Positions 16,001 through 23,469 of a stretch of 35,419 bases of DNA are shown here, in pieces. The DNA is from Streptococcaceae bacterium AF54-32pH5A. Its GTDB lineage: Bacteria > Bacillota > Bacilli > Lactobacillales > Streptococcaceae. The notes below the pieces were generated by a model. That model searched no databases and was not told where the DNA came from. It saw only the letters and a list, made by a program, of their open reading frames with translations. The position numbers and the translations under genes are program-made. The first letter of the stretch is position 1. Every line of letters starts with the position of its first letter. The DNA is taken from NCBI GenBank assembly GCA_027682205.1, contig JAQDAD010000008.1, positions 1-35,419 on the forward strand. Direction: 5' to 3'.

Positions 16001-16397
16001 GGCCTTTACCATGCTGGAAAGTCTCTTGGTTTTGGGACTTGTGAGTATCATTGCTTTGGCTTTATCAGGTTCAGTCCAGTCCAGTTTTGCAGCGGTGGAG
16101 GAGCAGATTTTCTTTATGGAGTTTGAAGAACTCTACCGTGAAACTCAAAAGCGTAGTATAGCTAGTCAACAAAAGACTAGCCTGAATTTAGACGGGCAGA
16201 CCATTAGCAATGGAAGTCAAAAATTGACCGTTCCCAAAGGGATTCAAGCACCATCAGGACAGACGATTCACTTTGACCGAGCTGGTGGAAATAGATCTCT
16301 GGCTAAGGTTGAATTTCAGACCAGAAAAGGAACAATCAGCTATCGATTATATCTAGGAAATGGAAAAATTAAACGCATTAAGGAAACAAAAAATTAA
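15963..16397 (+). CDS. comGD: ComGD, minor competence pilin
   Basis: 144 aa. Prepilin site IKA|FTMLESLLVL with Glu at +5 follows a 14-residue leader, then the hydrophobic helix and a beta-rich C-terminal domain typical of GspH/ComGD. It overlaps comGC by 38 nt: the comGC stop TAA lies across the I12-K13 codons of this gene. Minor pilins prime and tip the pilus. Confidence 0.95.
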   Translation: MRNKKQVKPLQIKAFTMLESLLVLGLVSIIALALSGSVQSSFAAVEEQIFFMEFEELYRETQKRSIASQQKTSLNLDGQTISNGSQKLTVPKGIQAPSGQTIHFDRAGGNRSLAKVEFQTRKGTISYRLYLGNGKIKRIKETKN

Positions 16398-16662
16398 GGC
16401 AGTGATTTTACTAGAAGCAGTAGTAGCTCTGGCCGTATTTGCCAGCATTGCAACTCTTCTCTTGGGGCAAATCCAACAAAATCGACGGTTAGAGGCAGAA
16501 ATTTTGCAAAAAGAGGAAGTCTTACGTGTGGCTAAGATGGCCTTACAGACGGGGCAAAATCAAGTAAAGGTCAATGGCGTGGAGATTCAGGTGTTTGCTA
16601 GTGAAAAAGGATTGGAGGTCTACCATGGTTCAGAGAAATTGCTCGATCTTAAAGAACAGTAA
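16360..16662 (+). CDS. comGE: ComGE, minor competence pilin
   Basis: 100 aa, basic leader then [17 protein letters not shown] with Glu at +5 and one hydrophobic helix, then a short soluble part. It corresponds to pneumococcal CglE. It overlaps comGD by 38 nt with the upstream stop again inside I12-K13. Confidence 0.93.
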   Translation: MEKLNALRKQKIKAVILLEAVVALAVFASIATLLLGQIQQNRRLEAEILQKEEVLRVAKMALQTGQNQVKVNGVEIQVFASEKGLEVYHGSEKLLDLKEQ

Positions 16663-17086
16663 GGTAAGAGCTTTCACTCTTTTGGGATCTCTGATTGCCC
16701 TTATCGTCATTAGCGGTGGCTTGCTCCTCTTTCAAGCCATGAGTCAGCTCCTCATTTCAGAAGTTCGTTACCAGCAACAAAGCGAGCAAAAGGAGTGGCT
16801 CTTGTTTGTGGACCAGCTAGAGACTGAGTTAGAGCGTTCGCAGTTTGAAAAAGTGGAAGGTAATCGCCTCTATGTGAAGCAAGATGGCAAGGACATCGCT
16901 ATGGGGAAGTCCAAATCAGATGATTTTCGGAAAACTGATAGCAGTGGACGAGGTTACCAGCCAATGGTTTATGGCCTCAAATCAGCACAAATCACAGAGG
17001 AAAATCAACTGGTTCGCTTTCGCTTCCAATTTCAAAAAGGCTTAGAAAGGGAGTTCATCTATCGTGTGGAAAAAGCAAAAAGTTAA
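16625..17086 (+). CDS. comGF: ComGF, minor competence pilin lacking Glu+5
   Basis: 153 aa. The start ATG at 16625 gives a 16-residue leader ending VRA, then [16 protein letters not shown]. Position +5 after processing is Gly (codon GGA, 16685-16687), where pneumococcal ComGF as I recall it has Glu. The rest is a full-length Com[24 protein letters not shown] and a beta-rich end. Overlap with comGE is 38 nt. The Glu+5 loss may weaken N-methylation or docking. Confidence 0.93.
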   Translation: MVQRNCSILKNSKVRAFTLLGSLIALIVISGGLLLFQAMSQLLISEVRYQQQSEQKEWLLFVDQLETELERSQFEKVEGNRLYVKQDGKDIAMGKSKSDDFRKTDSSGRGYQPMVYGLKSAQITEENQLVRFRFQFQKGLEREFIYRVEKAKS

Positions 17087-17477
17087 GGCAGGAGTTCTCC
17101 TATATGCAGTGACCATGGCAGCCATTTTTAGCCTTTTGTTGCAGTTTTATTTGAATCGGCAAGTCGCCCATCACAAAGACTTTACCCTAAACAAAGAAAA
17201 GTTGGTCGCTTTTGCCATGGCCAAACGAAGCAAAGATAAGGCTGAGCAAGAAAGTGGGGAGCGAGTCTTTAATCTAGGAAAAGTCACTTATCAAAATACG
17301 AAAATAGGTTTTGCGACAAGTGTTCGAATGAATAAGAGCAACTATGAATTTCTCTTTACTTCGATGAAACCCAAGGAAAAGAAAACGGATAAAAAGGAAC
17401 AGGTAGCGACTGATTCAATCCCAGAACTAAATCAACAAAAAACAGACTATAAGGCAGAAAAGAAAGGCAATTCCTAG
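17064..17477 (+). CDS. comGG: ComGG, atypical minor competence pilin
   Basis: 137 aa from a GTG start that overlaps comGF by 23 nt. The leader MWKKQKVKA is followed by [17 protein letters not shown]. Tyr takes the place of Glu at +5, which is also what I recall for pneumococcal CglG and resembles the GspK-like tip pilin. The C-terminal 35 residues are Lys/Glu-rich and probably disordered. Last gene of the comG run. Confidence 0.92.
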   Translation: MWKKQKVKAGVLLYAVTMAAIFSLLLQFYLNRQVAHHKDFTLNKEKLVAFAMAKRSKDKAEQESGERVFNLGKVTYQNTKIGFATSVRMNKSNYEFLFTSMKPKEKKTDKKEQVATDSIPELNQQKTDYKAEKKGNS

Positions 17478-17494
17478 GCAATTCAACTTCTTTG

Positions 17495-17503
17495 TGTTAA
17501 ACT
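17495..17503 (+). promoter_or_regulatory. Extended -10 of the methyltransferase gene, 6 nt from ATG
   Basis: TGT-TAAACT (TAAACT 17498-17503), then six bases AAAAAC, then ATG at 17510. The -35 is weak (TAGGCA at 17 nt). Predicted transcription start is the A of the ATG. Confidence 0.55.
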
Positions 17504-17509
17504 AAAAAC

Positions 17510-18100
17510 ATGAAACACGATTTTAATCACAAAGCAGAAACCTTTGATTCGCCCAAAAATATCTTTCTTGCAAACTTGGTTTGTCAAGCAGTTGAAAAAC
17601 AGATTGCTCTTCTATCAGACAAGGAAATACTGGATTTTGGTGGTGGAACGGGCCTGTTAGCCTTGCCCCTAGCCAAGCAGGCCAAGTCGGTAACCCTTGT
17701 AGACATCTCGGAGAAAATGCTGGAGCAAGCACGTTTGAAAGCAGAAGAACAAGAAATCAGGAATCTTCAACTCTTAGAGCAGGATTTACTAGCGAATCCC
17801 TTAGACCAGCAATTTGACATGGTTGTTGTCAGTCGAGTTCTTCATCATATGCCTGATCTAGATGCGACTCTTGCCATGTTTCACCATCACCTTAGGGAGA
17901 ATGGACAAGTCCTCATTGCTGATTTTGTCAAGACAGATGCCAACCACCACGGATTTGAATTGGCTGAACTGGAAAACAAGCTTGCTCAATTTGGTTTTTC
18001 GAGCATTGACAGTCAGATTCTGTACAGTGCAGAAGGTCTTTTCCTAGGAAATTACGCAGAGCTCTTTTTAACAGTAGCCCAAAAATCACTCGCTGATTAA
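17510..18100 (+). CDS. Class I SAM-dependent methyltransferase
   Basis: A soluble protein of 196 aa with a Rossmann methyltransferase fold: motif I LDFGGGTGLLALPLA at about 41-55, an acidic residue after strand 2 in VTLVDISEKML, motif IV FDMVVVSRVLHHMPD, and a C-terminal AELFLTV. It resembles UbiE/YcgJ-type small-molecule methyltransferases; substrate unknown. There is no Shine-Dalgarno before the ATG and a -10 box lies 6 nt upstream, so it has its own, probably leaderless transcript in addition to read-through from comG, which has no terminator before it. Confidence 0.88.
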   Translation: MKHDFNHKAETFDSPKNIFLANLVCQAVEKQIALLSDKEILDFGGGTGLLALPLAKQAKSVTLVDISEKMLEQARLKAEEQEIRNLQLLEQDLLANPLDQQFDMVVVSRVLHHMPDLDATLAMFHHHLRENGQVLIADFVKTDANHHGFELAELENKLAQFGFSSIDSQILYSAEGLFLGNYAELFLTVAQKSLAD

Positions 18101-18116
18101 AGCAGTGATTTTTTCT
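18081..18116 (+). terminator. Terminator overlapping the methyltransferase stop
   Basis: AAAAATCACT (18081-18090) pairs with AGTGATTTTT (18104-18113), and GCT pairs with AGC inside. The stop codon at 18098-18100 lies in the loop, so translation would reach the hairpin before it folds. Confidence 0.8.
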
Positions 18117-18143
18117 CTTCAGATGGAAAAAATAGGGGAATTT

Positions 18144-18152
18144 TGATAAGAT
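18144..18152 (+). promoter_or_regulatory. Extended -10 of the ytxK-like gene, 6 nt from ATG
   Basis: TGA-TAAGAT (TAAGAT 18147-18152), then AGGAAT, then ATG at 18159. A TGGAAA at 18124-18129 is a fair -35 with a 17-nt spacer. The AGGA is too close to the ATG (2 nt) to act as a normal ribosome site. Confidence 0.6.
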
Positions 18153-18158
18153 AGGAAT

Positions 18159-19112
18159 ATGGATTTTGAAAAAATAGAACAAGCTTATACGTATTTACTA
18201 GAGAATGTCCAAGTCATCCAAAGTGATTTGGCGACCAACTTTTATGACGCCTTGGTAGAGCAAAACAGTATCTATCTGGATGGCGAAACTGAGCTAGAGC
18301 AGGTCAAGGAGAACAATCAAGCCCTTAAGCGCTTAGCACTTCGCAAGGAAGAGTGGCTCAAGACCTACCAGTTTCTCTTGATGAAGGCAGGACAAACGGA
18401 GCCTTTGCAGGCCAATCACCAGTTTACGCCGGATGCCATTGCCCTCCTCTTGGTACTTATTGTGGAAGAGTTGCTTGATCAAGAGGAAATAAGTATCCTC
18501 GAAATGGGTTCTGGCATGGGAATTCTTGGCGCTACTTTCTTGACTTCTCTTGCTAAAAAAGTGAATTACTTGGGAATCGAAGTGGATGATTTGCTGATTG
18601 ATTTAGCGGCTAGTATGGCCGATGTGATTGGTTTGCAGGCTGGATTTGTTCAAGGCGACGCCGTTCGTCCGCAGATGCTTAAAGAAAGCGATGTGGTCAT
18701 TAGCGACTTGCCTGTTGGCTATTATCCAGACGATGCCATTGCATCTCGTTATCAAGTGGCTTCTAGTCAAGAACATACCTATGCCCATCATTTGCTCATG
18801 GAGCAAGGTCTCAAGTACCTTAAGTCAGATGGATATGCTATTTTTCTAGCTCCGAGTGATTTATTGACCAGCCCTCAAAGTGATTTGTTAAAAGGTTGGC
18901 TCAAAGATGAAGTGAGTCTTGCTGCCATCATCACTCTGCCAGAAGATATTTTCTCAACAGCAAGACAAGCTAAAAGTATTTTTGTCTTACAGAAGAAAAC
19001 TGAACAGGAACTGCAACCTTTTGTGTATCCGCTAGAAAGTTTGCAAGATCCAGCTACACTAATGAAATTCAAAGAAAATTTTCAAAAATGGAGCAAAGGT
19101 ACTGAAATATAA
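18159..19112 (+). CDS. YtxK-like SAM-dependent methyltransferase
   Basis: 317 aa, similar to B. subtilis YtxK and to the N6-adenine methyltransferase (HsdM-like) fold. A helical N-terminal region (1-105) precedes motif I ILEMGSGMGILG at 113-124, an acidic loop IEVDD at about 140-144, and motif IV ISDLPVGYYP at 181-190, which stands where N6-adenine enzymes have NPPY. The change of N to S and of the second P weakens the case for base methylation, so the target is open. It lies just before ackA, an order shared with B. subtilis ytxK-ackA. No specificity subunit or endonuclease is nearby. Own leaderless-type start. Confidence 0.85.
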   Translation: MDFEKIEQAYTYLLENVQVIQSDLATNFYDALVEQNSIYLDGETELEQVKENNQALKRLALRKEEWLKTYQFLLMKAGQTEPLQANHQFTPDAIALLLVLIVEELLDQEEISILEMGSGMGILGATFLTSLAKKVNYLGIEVDDLLIDLAASMADVIGLQAGFVQGDAVRPQMLKESDVVISDLPVGYYPDDAIASRYQVASSQEHTYAHHLLMEQGLKYLKSDGYAIFLAPSDLLTSPQSDLLKGWLKDEVSLAAIITLPEDIFSTARQAKSIFVLQKKTEQELQPFVYPLESLQDPATLMKFKENFQKWSKGTEI

Positions 19113-19130
19113 GGTAAATTTTGTTATAAT
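19102..19130 (+). promoter_or_regulatory. Promoter of ackA
   Basis: CTGAAA (19102-19107), a 17-nt spacer and TATAAT (19125-19130) with TGT before it. The -35 lies in the last codons of the ytxK-like gene. Confidence 0.75.
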
Positions 19131-19133
19131 AGT

Positions 19134-19147
19134 TGAAAACGCTTAAA
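19134..19147. promoter_or_regulatory. cre (CcpA) site at the ackA transcription start
   Basis: TGAAAACGCTTAAA matches the cre consensus TGWAANCGNTNWCA at all but one defined base. It starts 4 nt after the -10, over the probable transcription start. CcpA control of ackA is known in Firmicutes; a site at +1 would favour repression, one upstream activation. Confidence 0.75.
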
Positions 19148-19161
19148 AGAGGTATCATGTT

Positions 19162-20352
19162 ATGACTAAAACAATTGCAATCAATGCAGGAAGCTCGAGT
19201 TTGAAGTGGCAACTTTACCAAATGCCAGAAGAAATAGTATTGGCCAAAGGCTTGATTGAACGTATTGGCTTGAAAGACTCTATCTCAACTGTAAAATTCG
19301 ACGGCCGTTCTGAGCAACAAATTCTTGATATTGACGATCACACACAAGCTGTTAAAATTTTATTGGATGATTTGATTCGTTTTGACATTATCAAAGGTTA
19401 TGATGAAATAACTGGTGTTGGGCACCGTGTTGTGGCTGGTGGTGAATATTTCAAAGAATCAACGGTCGTTGAGGGAGATGTACTCGAAAAAGTTGAGGAA
19501 TTGGGACTTTTGGCGCCTCTTCACAACCCAGCCAACGCAGCAGGAATTCGCGCATTCAAGGAATTGCTTCCGGATATCACTAGCGTTGTTGTATTTGATA
19601 CTTCATTCCACACAACCATGCCAGAAAAAGCTTATCGCTACCCTCTTCCAAATAAATACTATACTGAAAATAAAGTTCGTAAGTATGGAGCACATGGGAC
19701 AAGCCATCAGTTTGTAGCAGGAGAAGCAGCTAAAATTTTAGGTCGACCACTAGAAGACTTGAAATTGATTACTTGCCATATCGGTAATGGTGGCTCTATT
19801 ACAGCTGTTAACGGTGGTCAGTCTGTTGATACATCCATGGGCTTCACTCCACTTGGTGGTATTATGATGGGGACTCGTACAGGTGATATTGATCCGGCAA
19901 TTATCCCCTATTTAATGCAACATACAGATGACTTTAATACACCAGAGGATATCAGTCGAATTCTCAATCGTGAGTCAGGACTTTTGGGTGTTTCTGAGAG
20001 ATCAAGCGATATGCGTGATATTCACGAAGCTATGCGTGCGGGTGATGAGAAAGCGCAGCTGGCAAATGAGATTTTTGTGGATCGTATCCAAAAGTATATT
20101 GGTCAGTATTTGGCAGTTTTGAACGGTGCAGATGCCATTATCTTTACAGCTGGAATTGGAGAAAATTCTGTAACGATTCGTCAGATGGTCATTGAAGGCA
20201 TTTCTTGGTTTGGCTGCGATGTCGATCCTGAAAAGAATGTCTTTGGAGCAACAGGTGATATCTCAACAGAAGCTGCTAAAGTTCGTGTCTTGGTTATCCC
20301 AACTGATGAAGAATTGGTTATCGCTCGTGACGTTGAACGCTTGAAAAAGTAA
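19162..20352 (+). CDS. ackA: Acetate kinase
   Basis: 396 aa, full length. It makes ATP and acetate from acetyl phosphate and ADP in mixed-acid fermentation. The ASKHA-fold signatures are visible: [14 protein letters not shown] at 5-18, [43 protein letters not shown], and [19 protein letters not shown] before the ATG at 19162. Single-gene unit, with the phosphotransacetylase gene elsewhere. Also affects intracellular acetyl phosphate and so two-component signalling. Confidence 0.98.
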   Translation: MTKTIAINAGSSSLKWQLYQMPEEIVLAKGLIERIGLKDSISTVKFDGRSEQQILDIDDHTQAVKILLDDLIRFDIIKGYDEITGVGHRVVAGGEYFKESTVVEGDVLEKVEELGLLAPLHNPANAAGIRAFKELLPDITSVVVFDTSFHTTMPEKAYRYPLPNKYYTENKVRKYGAHGTSHQFVAGEAAKILGRPLEDLKLITCHIGNGGSITAVNGGQSVDTSMGFTPLGGIMMGTRTGDIDPAIIPYLMQHTDDFNTPEDISRILNRESGLLGVSERSSDMRDIHEAMRAGDEKAQLANEIFVDRIQKYIGQYLAVLNGADAIIFTAGIGENSVTIRQMVIEGISWFGCDVDPEKNVFGATGDISTEAAKVRVLVIPTDEELVIARDVERLKK

Positions 20353-20394
20353 GATAATCTGAATAAAATTACAAGGTAAGATACAATAAAAAGG

Positions 20395-20424
20395 AGTTGG
20401 GAGATAAATTTTCCCAACTTTTTG
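20395..20424 (+). terminator. Terminator after ackA
   Basis: AGTTGGGA (20395-20402) pairs with TCCCAACT (20412-20419), followed by TTTTTG. Strong intrinsic terminator. Confidence 0.9.
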
Positions 20425-20454
20425 TTGTTAAAACAGTCTAAAACCTTGTCATTA

Positions 20455-20482
20455 TTGGCTTTTTTGAAATTTATGGTATAAT
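20455..20482 (+). promoter_or_regulatory. Promoter of rnpA-yidC-khpB
   Basis: TTGGCT (20455-20460), 16-nt spacer, and TATGG-TATAAT (TATAAT 20477-20482), a perfect TnTGn extended -10. Confidence 0.75.
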
Positions 20483-20511
20483 AGTAGTAATTTAATAGAT
20501 GGAGTTGAGTT

Positions 20512-20883
20512 TTGAAGAAAAGCTTTCGTGTAAAAAGAGAGAAAGATTTTAAGGCTATTTTCACGGATGGAACAAGTTTTGCCAATCGCAAATTTGTTGT
20601 TTACCAATTGGAAAATCAGAAAAGTCATTTTCGAGTAGGGCTGTCCGTCAGTAAGAAATTAGGGAATGCAGTCACTAGAAATCAAATTAAAAGACGGATT
20701 CGACACATTTTGCTAAGCGTAAGGGAGCACTTAGCTGATAACGTTGATTTTGTCGTAATTGCTCGAAAAGGGGTTGAAGGCTTGGATTATGCAGAAATGG
20801 AGAAAAATCTACTCCACGTATTAAAGTTATCAAAGATTTATCGGGAAGGAATTAGGAGTGAAAAAGAAACTACAGTTGACTAG
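20512..20883 (+). CDS. rnpA: Ribonuclease P protein component
   Basis: A small basic protein of 123 aa that binds the RNase P RNA and helps it trim tRNA 5' leaders. The start is TTG ([17 protein letters not shown]), with GGAG at 20501-20504 before it. The RNA-binding motif is [22 protein letters not shown] at about 50-71, with RVGLSVSKK just before it. The C terminus after about residue 110 is species-variable. It overlaps yidC by 26 nt in the order conserved in Firmicutes (rnpA-yidC-jag), though rpmH is not adjacent here. Confidence 0.96.
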   Translation: MKKSFRVKREKDFKAIFTDGTSFANRKFVVYQLENQKSHFRVGLSVSKKLGNAVTRNQIKRRIRHILLSVREHLADNVDFVVIARKGVEGLDYAEMEKNLLHVLKLSKIYREGIRSEKETTVD

Positions 20884-21670
20884 TTTGCTGGGCTTGTCCT
20901 TATTTGTCATGACAGCCTGTGGGACAAGCGATGTTGCAGCAGATTCTACAGATATATGGAGTAAATTTGTCTATTTTTTTGCTGAAATCATCCGCTTTTT
21001 GTCCTTTGACGTTAGTATCGGAGTGGGGATTATCCTCTTTACGATCCTGATTCGTACGATTCTATTGCCAGTCTTTCAGACTCAGATGGTGGCCTCTAGA
21101 AAAATGCAAGAGGCCCAACCACGTATCAAGGCCCTGCAAGAACAATATCCAGGTCGTGATATGGAAAGTAGAACCAAGCTGGATCAGGAGATGAGGAAGG
21201 TCTATAAAGAATTAGGGGTCAAACACTCTTCTTCTCTCTGGCCGATTTTGATTCAAATGCCGGTTCTCTTGGCTCTCTTTCAAGCCTTGACTCGAGTAGA
21301 CTTTTTGAAAACAGGGCATTTTTTGTGGGTGAATCTTGGGGGAGTGGACACAAGCTTTATCCTTCCGATTTTGGCAGCAGTCTTTACCTTCTTAAGTAGT
21401 TGGTTATCGAATAAGGCTTTACCCGAAAGAAGTGGAGCTATGACAGGGATGATGTACGGAATGCCTGTACTGATCTTTATCTTTGCCATCTCTTCACCTA
21501 GTGGCGTAGCCTTGTACTGGGCAGTATCCAATGCTTATCAAGTTTTGCAAACTTACTTTTTAAATAATCCTTTTAAGATTATTGCAGCGCGTGAGGCGGA
21601 AGTACAAGCTAAAAAAGATTTGGAAAATAGAAAAAGAAAAGCCAAGAAAAAGGCTCAGAAAACGAAATAA
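20858..21670 (+). CDS. yidC: YidC/OxaA membrane protein insertase (lipoprotein form)
   Basis: 270 aa from a GTG start with AAGGA at 20846-20850. The lipobox VMTA|C puts the lipidated cysteine at residue 21, usual in Gram-positive YidC (SpoIIIJ/YidC1-type). Five membrane segments follow; the conserved arginine of the hydrophilic groove is in [16 protein letters not shown] (about 64-79). The tail is strongly basic ([12 protein letters not shown]), as in ribosome-binding YidC forms. It inserts membrane proteins alone or with SecYEG. Streptococci usually have two YidC proteins; this is the one in the rnpA-jag operon. Confidence 0.96.
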   Translation: MKKKLQLTSLLGLSLFVMTACGTSDVAADSTDIWSKFVYFFAEIIRFLSFDVSIGVGIILFTILIRTILLPVFQTQMVASRKMQEAQPRIKALQEQYPGRDMESRTKLDQEMRKVYKELGVKHSSSLWPILIQMPVLLALFQALTRVDFLKTGHFLWVNLGGVDTSFILPILAAVFTFLSSWLSNKALPERSGAMTGMMYGMPVLIFIFAISSPSGVALYWAVSNAYQVLQTYFLNNPFKIIAAREAEVQAKKDLENRKRKAKKKAQKTK

Positions 21671-21687
21671 TAAGGAGGAATCTGATA

Positions 21688-22677
21688 ATGGTATTATTTA
21701 CAGGTTCAACTGTTGAAGAAGCAATCCAGAAAGGATTGAAAGAGTTAGGTATTCCGAGAATGAAGACTCATATCAAGGTCGTGTCCAAAGAGAAGAAAGG
21801 TTTTTTAGGCTTATTTGGGAAAAAACCAGCTCAAGTTGATATTGAGGCGATTAGTGAGACGACTGTGATTAAGGCCAATCAACAAGCCGTAAAAGGTGTT
21901 CCGAAAGAAATCAATGAACAAAACGAACCTGTTAAGACAGTAACAGAGGCGACAGTTGATCTTGGTCACGTTGTTGAGGCGATTAAAAAAATCGAAGAGG
22001 AAGGTCAGGGTGTTTCTGACGAAGTCAAGGCCGAAATCTTGAAAAATGAAAAACATGCTAGCACGATCTTAGAAGAAACAGGTCACATCGCGATTTTAAA
22101 TGAATTGCAGACAGGAGATGCTGGAGTGGAAGACCCAGCAGAGTGTGAAGAATTTATATCTATGTCAGAATCGGTAGAAAGCCAGTCTTTGGAAGATCTG
22201 GGTTTGAAGGTGGAGCCGAGTTATGACATCGAACAAGTAGCAGCTGAAGTGGCTAACTATGTTCAAACCATTGTGGACGATATGGATGTAGAAGGTACAA
22301 TTTCAAGCGACTACAATCGTCGCACGATTAATCTTCAAATCGATACTAATGAGCCTGGTCGCATTATCGGCTATCACGGCAAAGTATTGAAAGCACTTCA
22401 GCTTTTGGCACAAAATTACCTTTACAATCGCTATTCAAGAACTTTCTACATCACAATCAATGTCAATGATTACGTTGAACACCGTGCAGAAGTGTTGCAA
22501 ACCTACGCTCAAAAATTGGCGACTCGTGTTTTAGAAGAAGGTCGAAGTCAACAAACAGATCCAATGTCTAATAGCGAACGCAAGATTATCCATCGCATTA
22601 TTTCACGCATGGATGGCGTGACGAGTTACTCTGAGGGCGATGAACCAAATCGCTATGTAGTCGTAGATACAGAATAA
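21688..22677 (+). CDS. khpB: KhpB (Jag/EloR) RNA-binding protein
   Basis: 329 aa. A Jag N-terminal domain is at 1-55 (STVEEAIQKGLKELGI, KKGFLGLFGKKPA), then an acidic linker (about 56-175), a KH domain with IIGYHGKVLKALQ (GxxG-type loop), and a C-terminal R3H domain (EEGRSQQTDPMSNSERKIIHRI). In S. pneumoniae KhpB pairs with KhpA, binds RNA, and controls cell elongation; its Thr89 is phosphorylated by StkP. Thr89 is present here in TEAT89VDLG. RBS AAGGAGG; last gene of the rnpA operon. PBP2a, a wall synthase relevant to the same pathway, is also in this window. Confidence 0.95.
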   Translation: MVLFTGSTVEEAIQKGLKELGIPRMKTHIKVVSKEKKGFLGLFGKKPAQVDIEAISETTVIKANQQAVKGVPKEINEQNEPVKTVTEATVDLGHVVEAIKKIEEEGQGVSDEVKAEILKNEKHASTILEETGHIAILNELQTGDAGVEDPAECEEFISMSESVESQSLEDLGLKVEPSYDIEQVAAEVANYVQTIVDDMDVEGTISSDYNRRTINLQIDTNEPGRIIGYHGKVLKALQLLAQNYLYNRYSRTFYITINVNDYVEHRAEVLQTYAQKLATRVLEEGRSQQTDPMSNSERKIIHRIISRMDGVTSYSEGDEPNRYVVVDTE

Positions 22678-22680
22678 ATA

Positions 22681-22705
22681 AAATCAGGCTCGTCCTGATT
22701 TTTTG
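22681..22705 (+). terminator. Terminator after khpB
   Basis: AAATCAGG (22681-22688) pairs with CCTGATTT (22694-22701), followed by TTTTG. Confidence 0.9.
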
Positions 22706-22727
22706 TTAGAAAAGGGAGAAGAGACAG

Positions 22728-23351
22728 ATGATGGAAGCAATCAGAGATTATCTATTTTATGCGGGAATCCAGTATCGTAATCCAGATAAGGCTGGAGATG
22801 AACGAGAGAAGATGCTGGAATTGCGTCACAAAGGGCAGGAGGCTCGAAAGACTTTTACAAACTTAGCCAAGACCTTCCAAGCAAGTCATCCAGAATGGCA
22901 ACTGCAACAGACCAGTCAGTGGATGAATCAAGCTCAGCGCCTGCGTCCCCATTTCTGGGTCTATCTACAGAGAGAGGGGCGGGTAACAGAACCCATGTTG
23001 GCGCTCCGTTTGTATGGGGAACCCTCGGATTTTGGGATTTCCTTAGAAGTCAGTTTCATCGAGCGAAAGAAGGATGAGCAGACGCTGAGTAAACAAGCCA
23101 AGATTTTAGATATTCCACCAGTAGAAGGAATCTATTATCTAGCATATACCGATGGTCAAAGTCAAAAATTGAAGGCTGATGAAGAAAATCGTTTGCTCTT
23201 ACGCACGAAAGTACGAAATCAGGAAATCCGTAAAGTTTTGATCAAGTCGGATGTTTCCTTTATTGAAAATCAGTCAGTAGAAGCGATATTGGAGAAGCTA
23301 GAAGATGCTTATACTCGTCTACTTCCTTACTATGAGGTGACGAGGGGATAG
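22728..23351 (+). CDS. Conserved hypothetical protein (HI_0552-like)
   Basis: 207 aa, soluble and charged, with no signal peptide or membrane helix. MMEAIRDYLFYAGIQYRNPDKAGDEREKM starts a helical first third; the middle (HFWVYLQREGRVTEPMLALRLYGEPSDFGISLEVSFIERKK) is beta-rich; the end is helical again. It may belong to the HI_0552-type family of unknown function; I am not sure of this. No catalytic motif is recognised. RBS AAGGGAGAAGAG; two ATGs in tandem, 22728 used. It has no clear promoter of its own beyond read-through from khpB. Confidence 0.7.
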   Translation: MMEAIRDYLFYAGIQYRNPDKAGDEREKMLELRHKGQEARKTFTNLAKTFQASHPEWQLQQTSQWMNQAQRLRPHFWVYLQREGRVTEPMLALRLYGEPSDFGISLEVSFIERKKDEQTLSKQAKILDIPPVEGIYYLAYTDGQSQKLKADEENRLLLRTKVRNQEIRKVLIKSDVSFIENQSVEAILEKLEDAYTRLLPYYEVTRG

Positions 23352-23388
23352 GCAAATCAAATGTGTCAGATGAACGCAAATTGTTTGA

Positions 23389-23417
23389 TTGCTATTCTAT
23401 GCATTTTTTCATATAAT
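23389..23417 (+). promoter_or_regulatory. Promoter of tkt
   Basis: TTGCTA (23389-23394), a 17-nt spacer and TATAAT (23412-23417). The leader is about 46 nt and contains GATC-TATT-GATC, a small hairpin. Confidence 0.8.
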
Positions 23418-23469
23418 AGTAAAATAGGATGTGTGATCTATTGATCGCCTCAAAGAGAAAGGAAATTCT

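Noticed and set aside
18159..19112. Part of a restriction-modification system
   Set aside because: HsdM-like fold, but motif IV is altered (SDLP in place of NPPY) and no specificity or endonuclease gene is near; the ytxK-ackA order explains it better.
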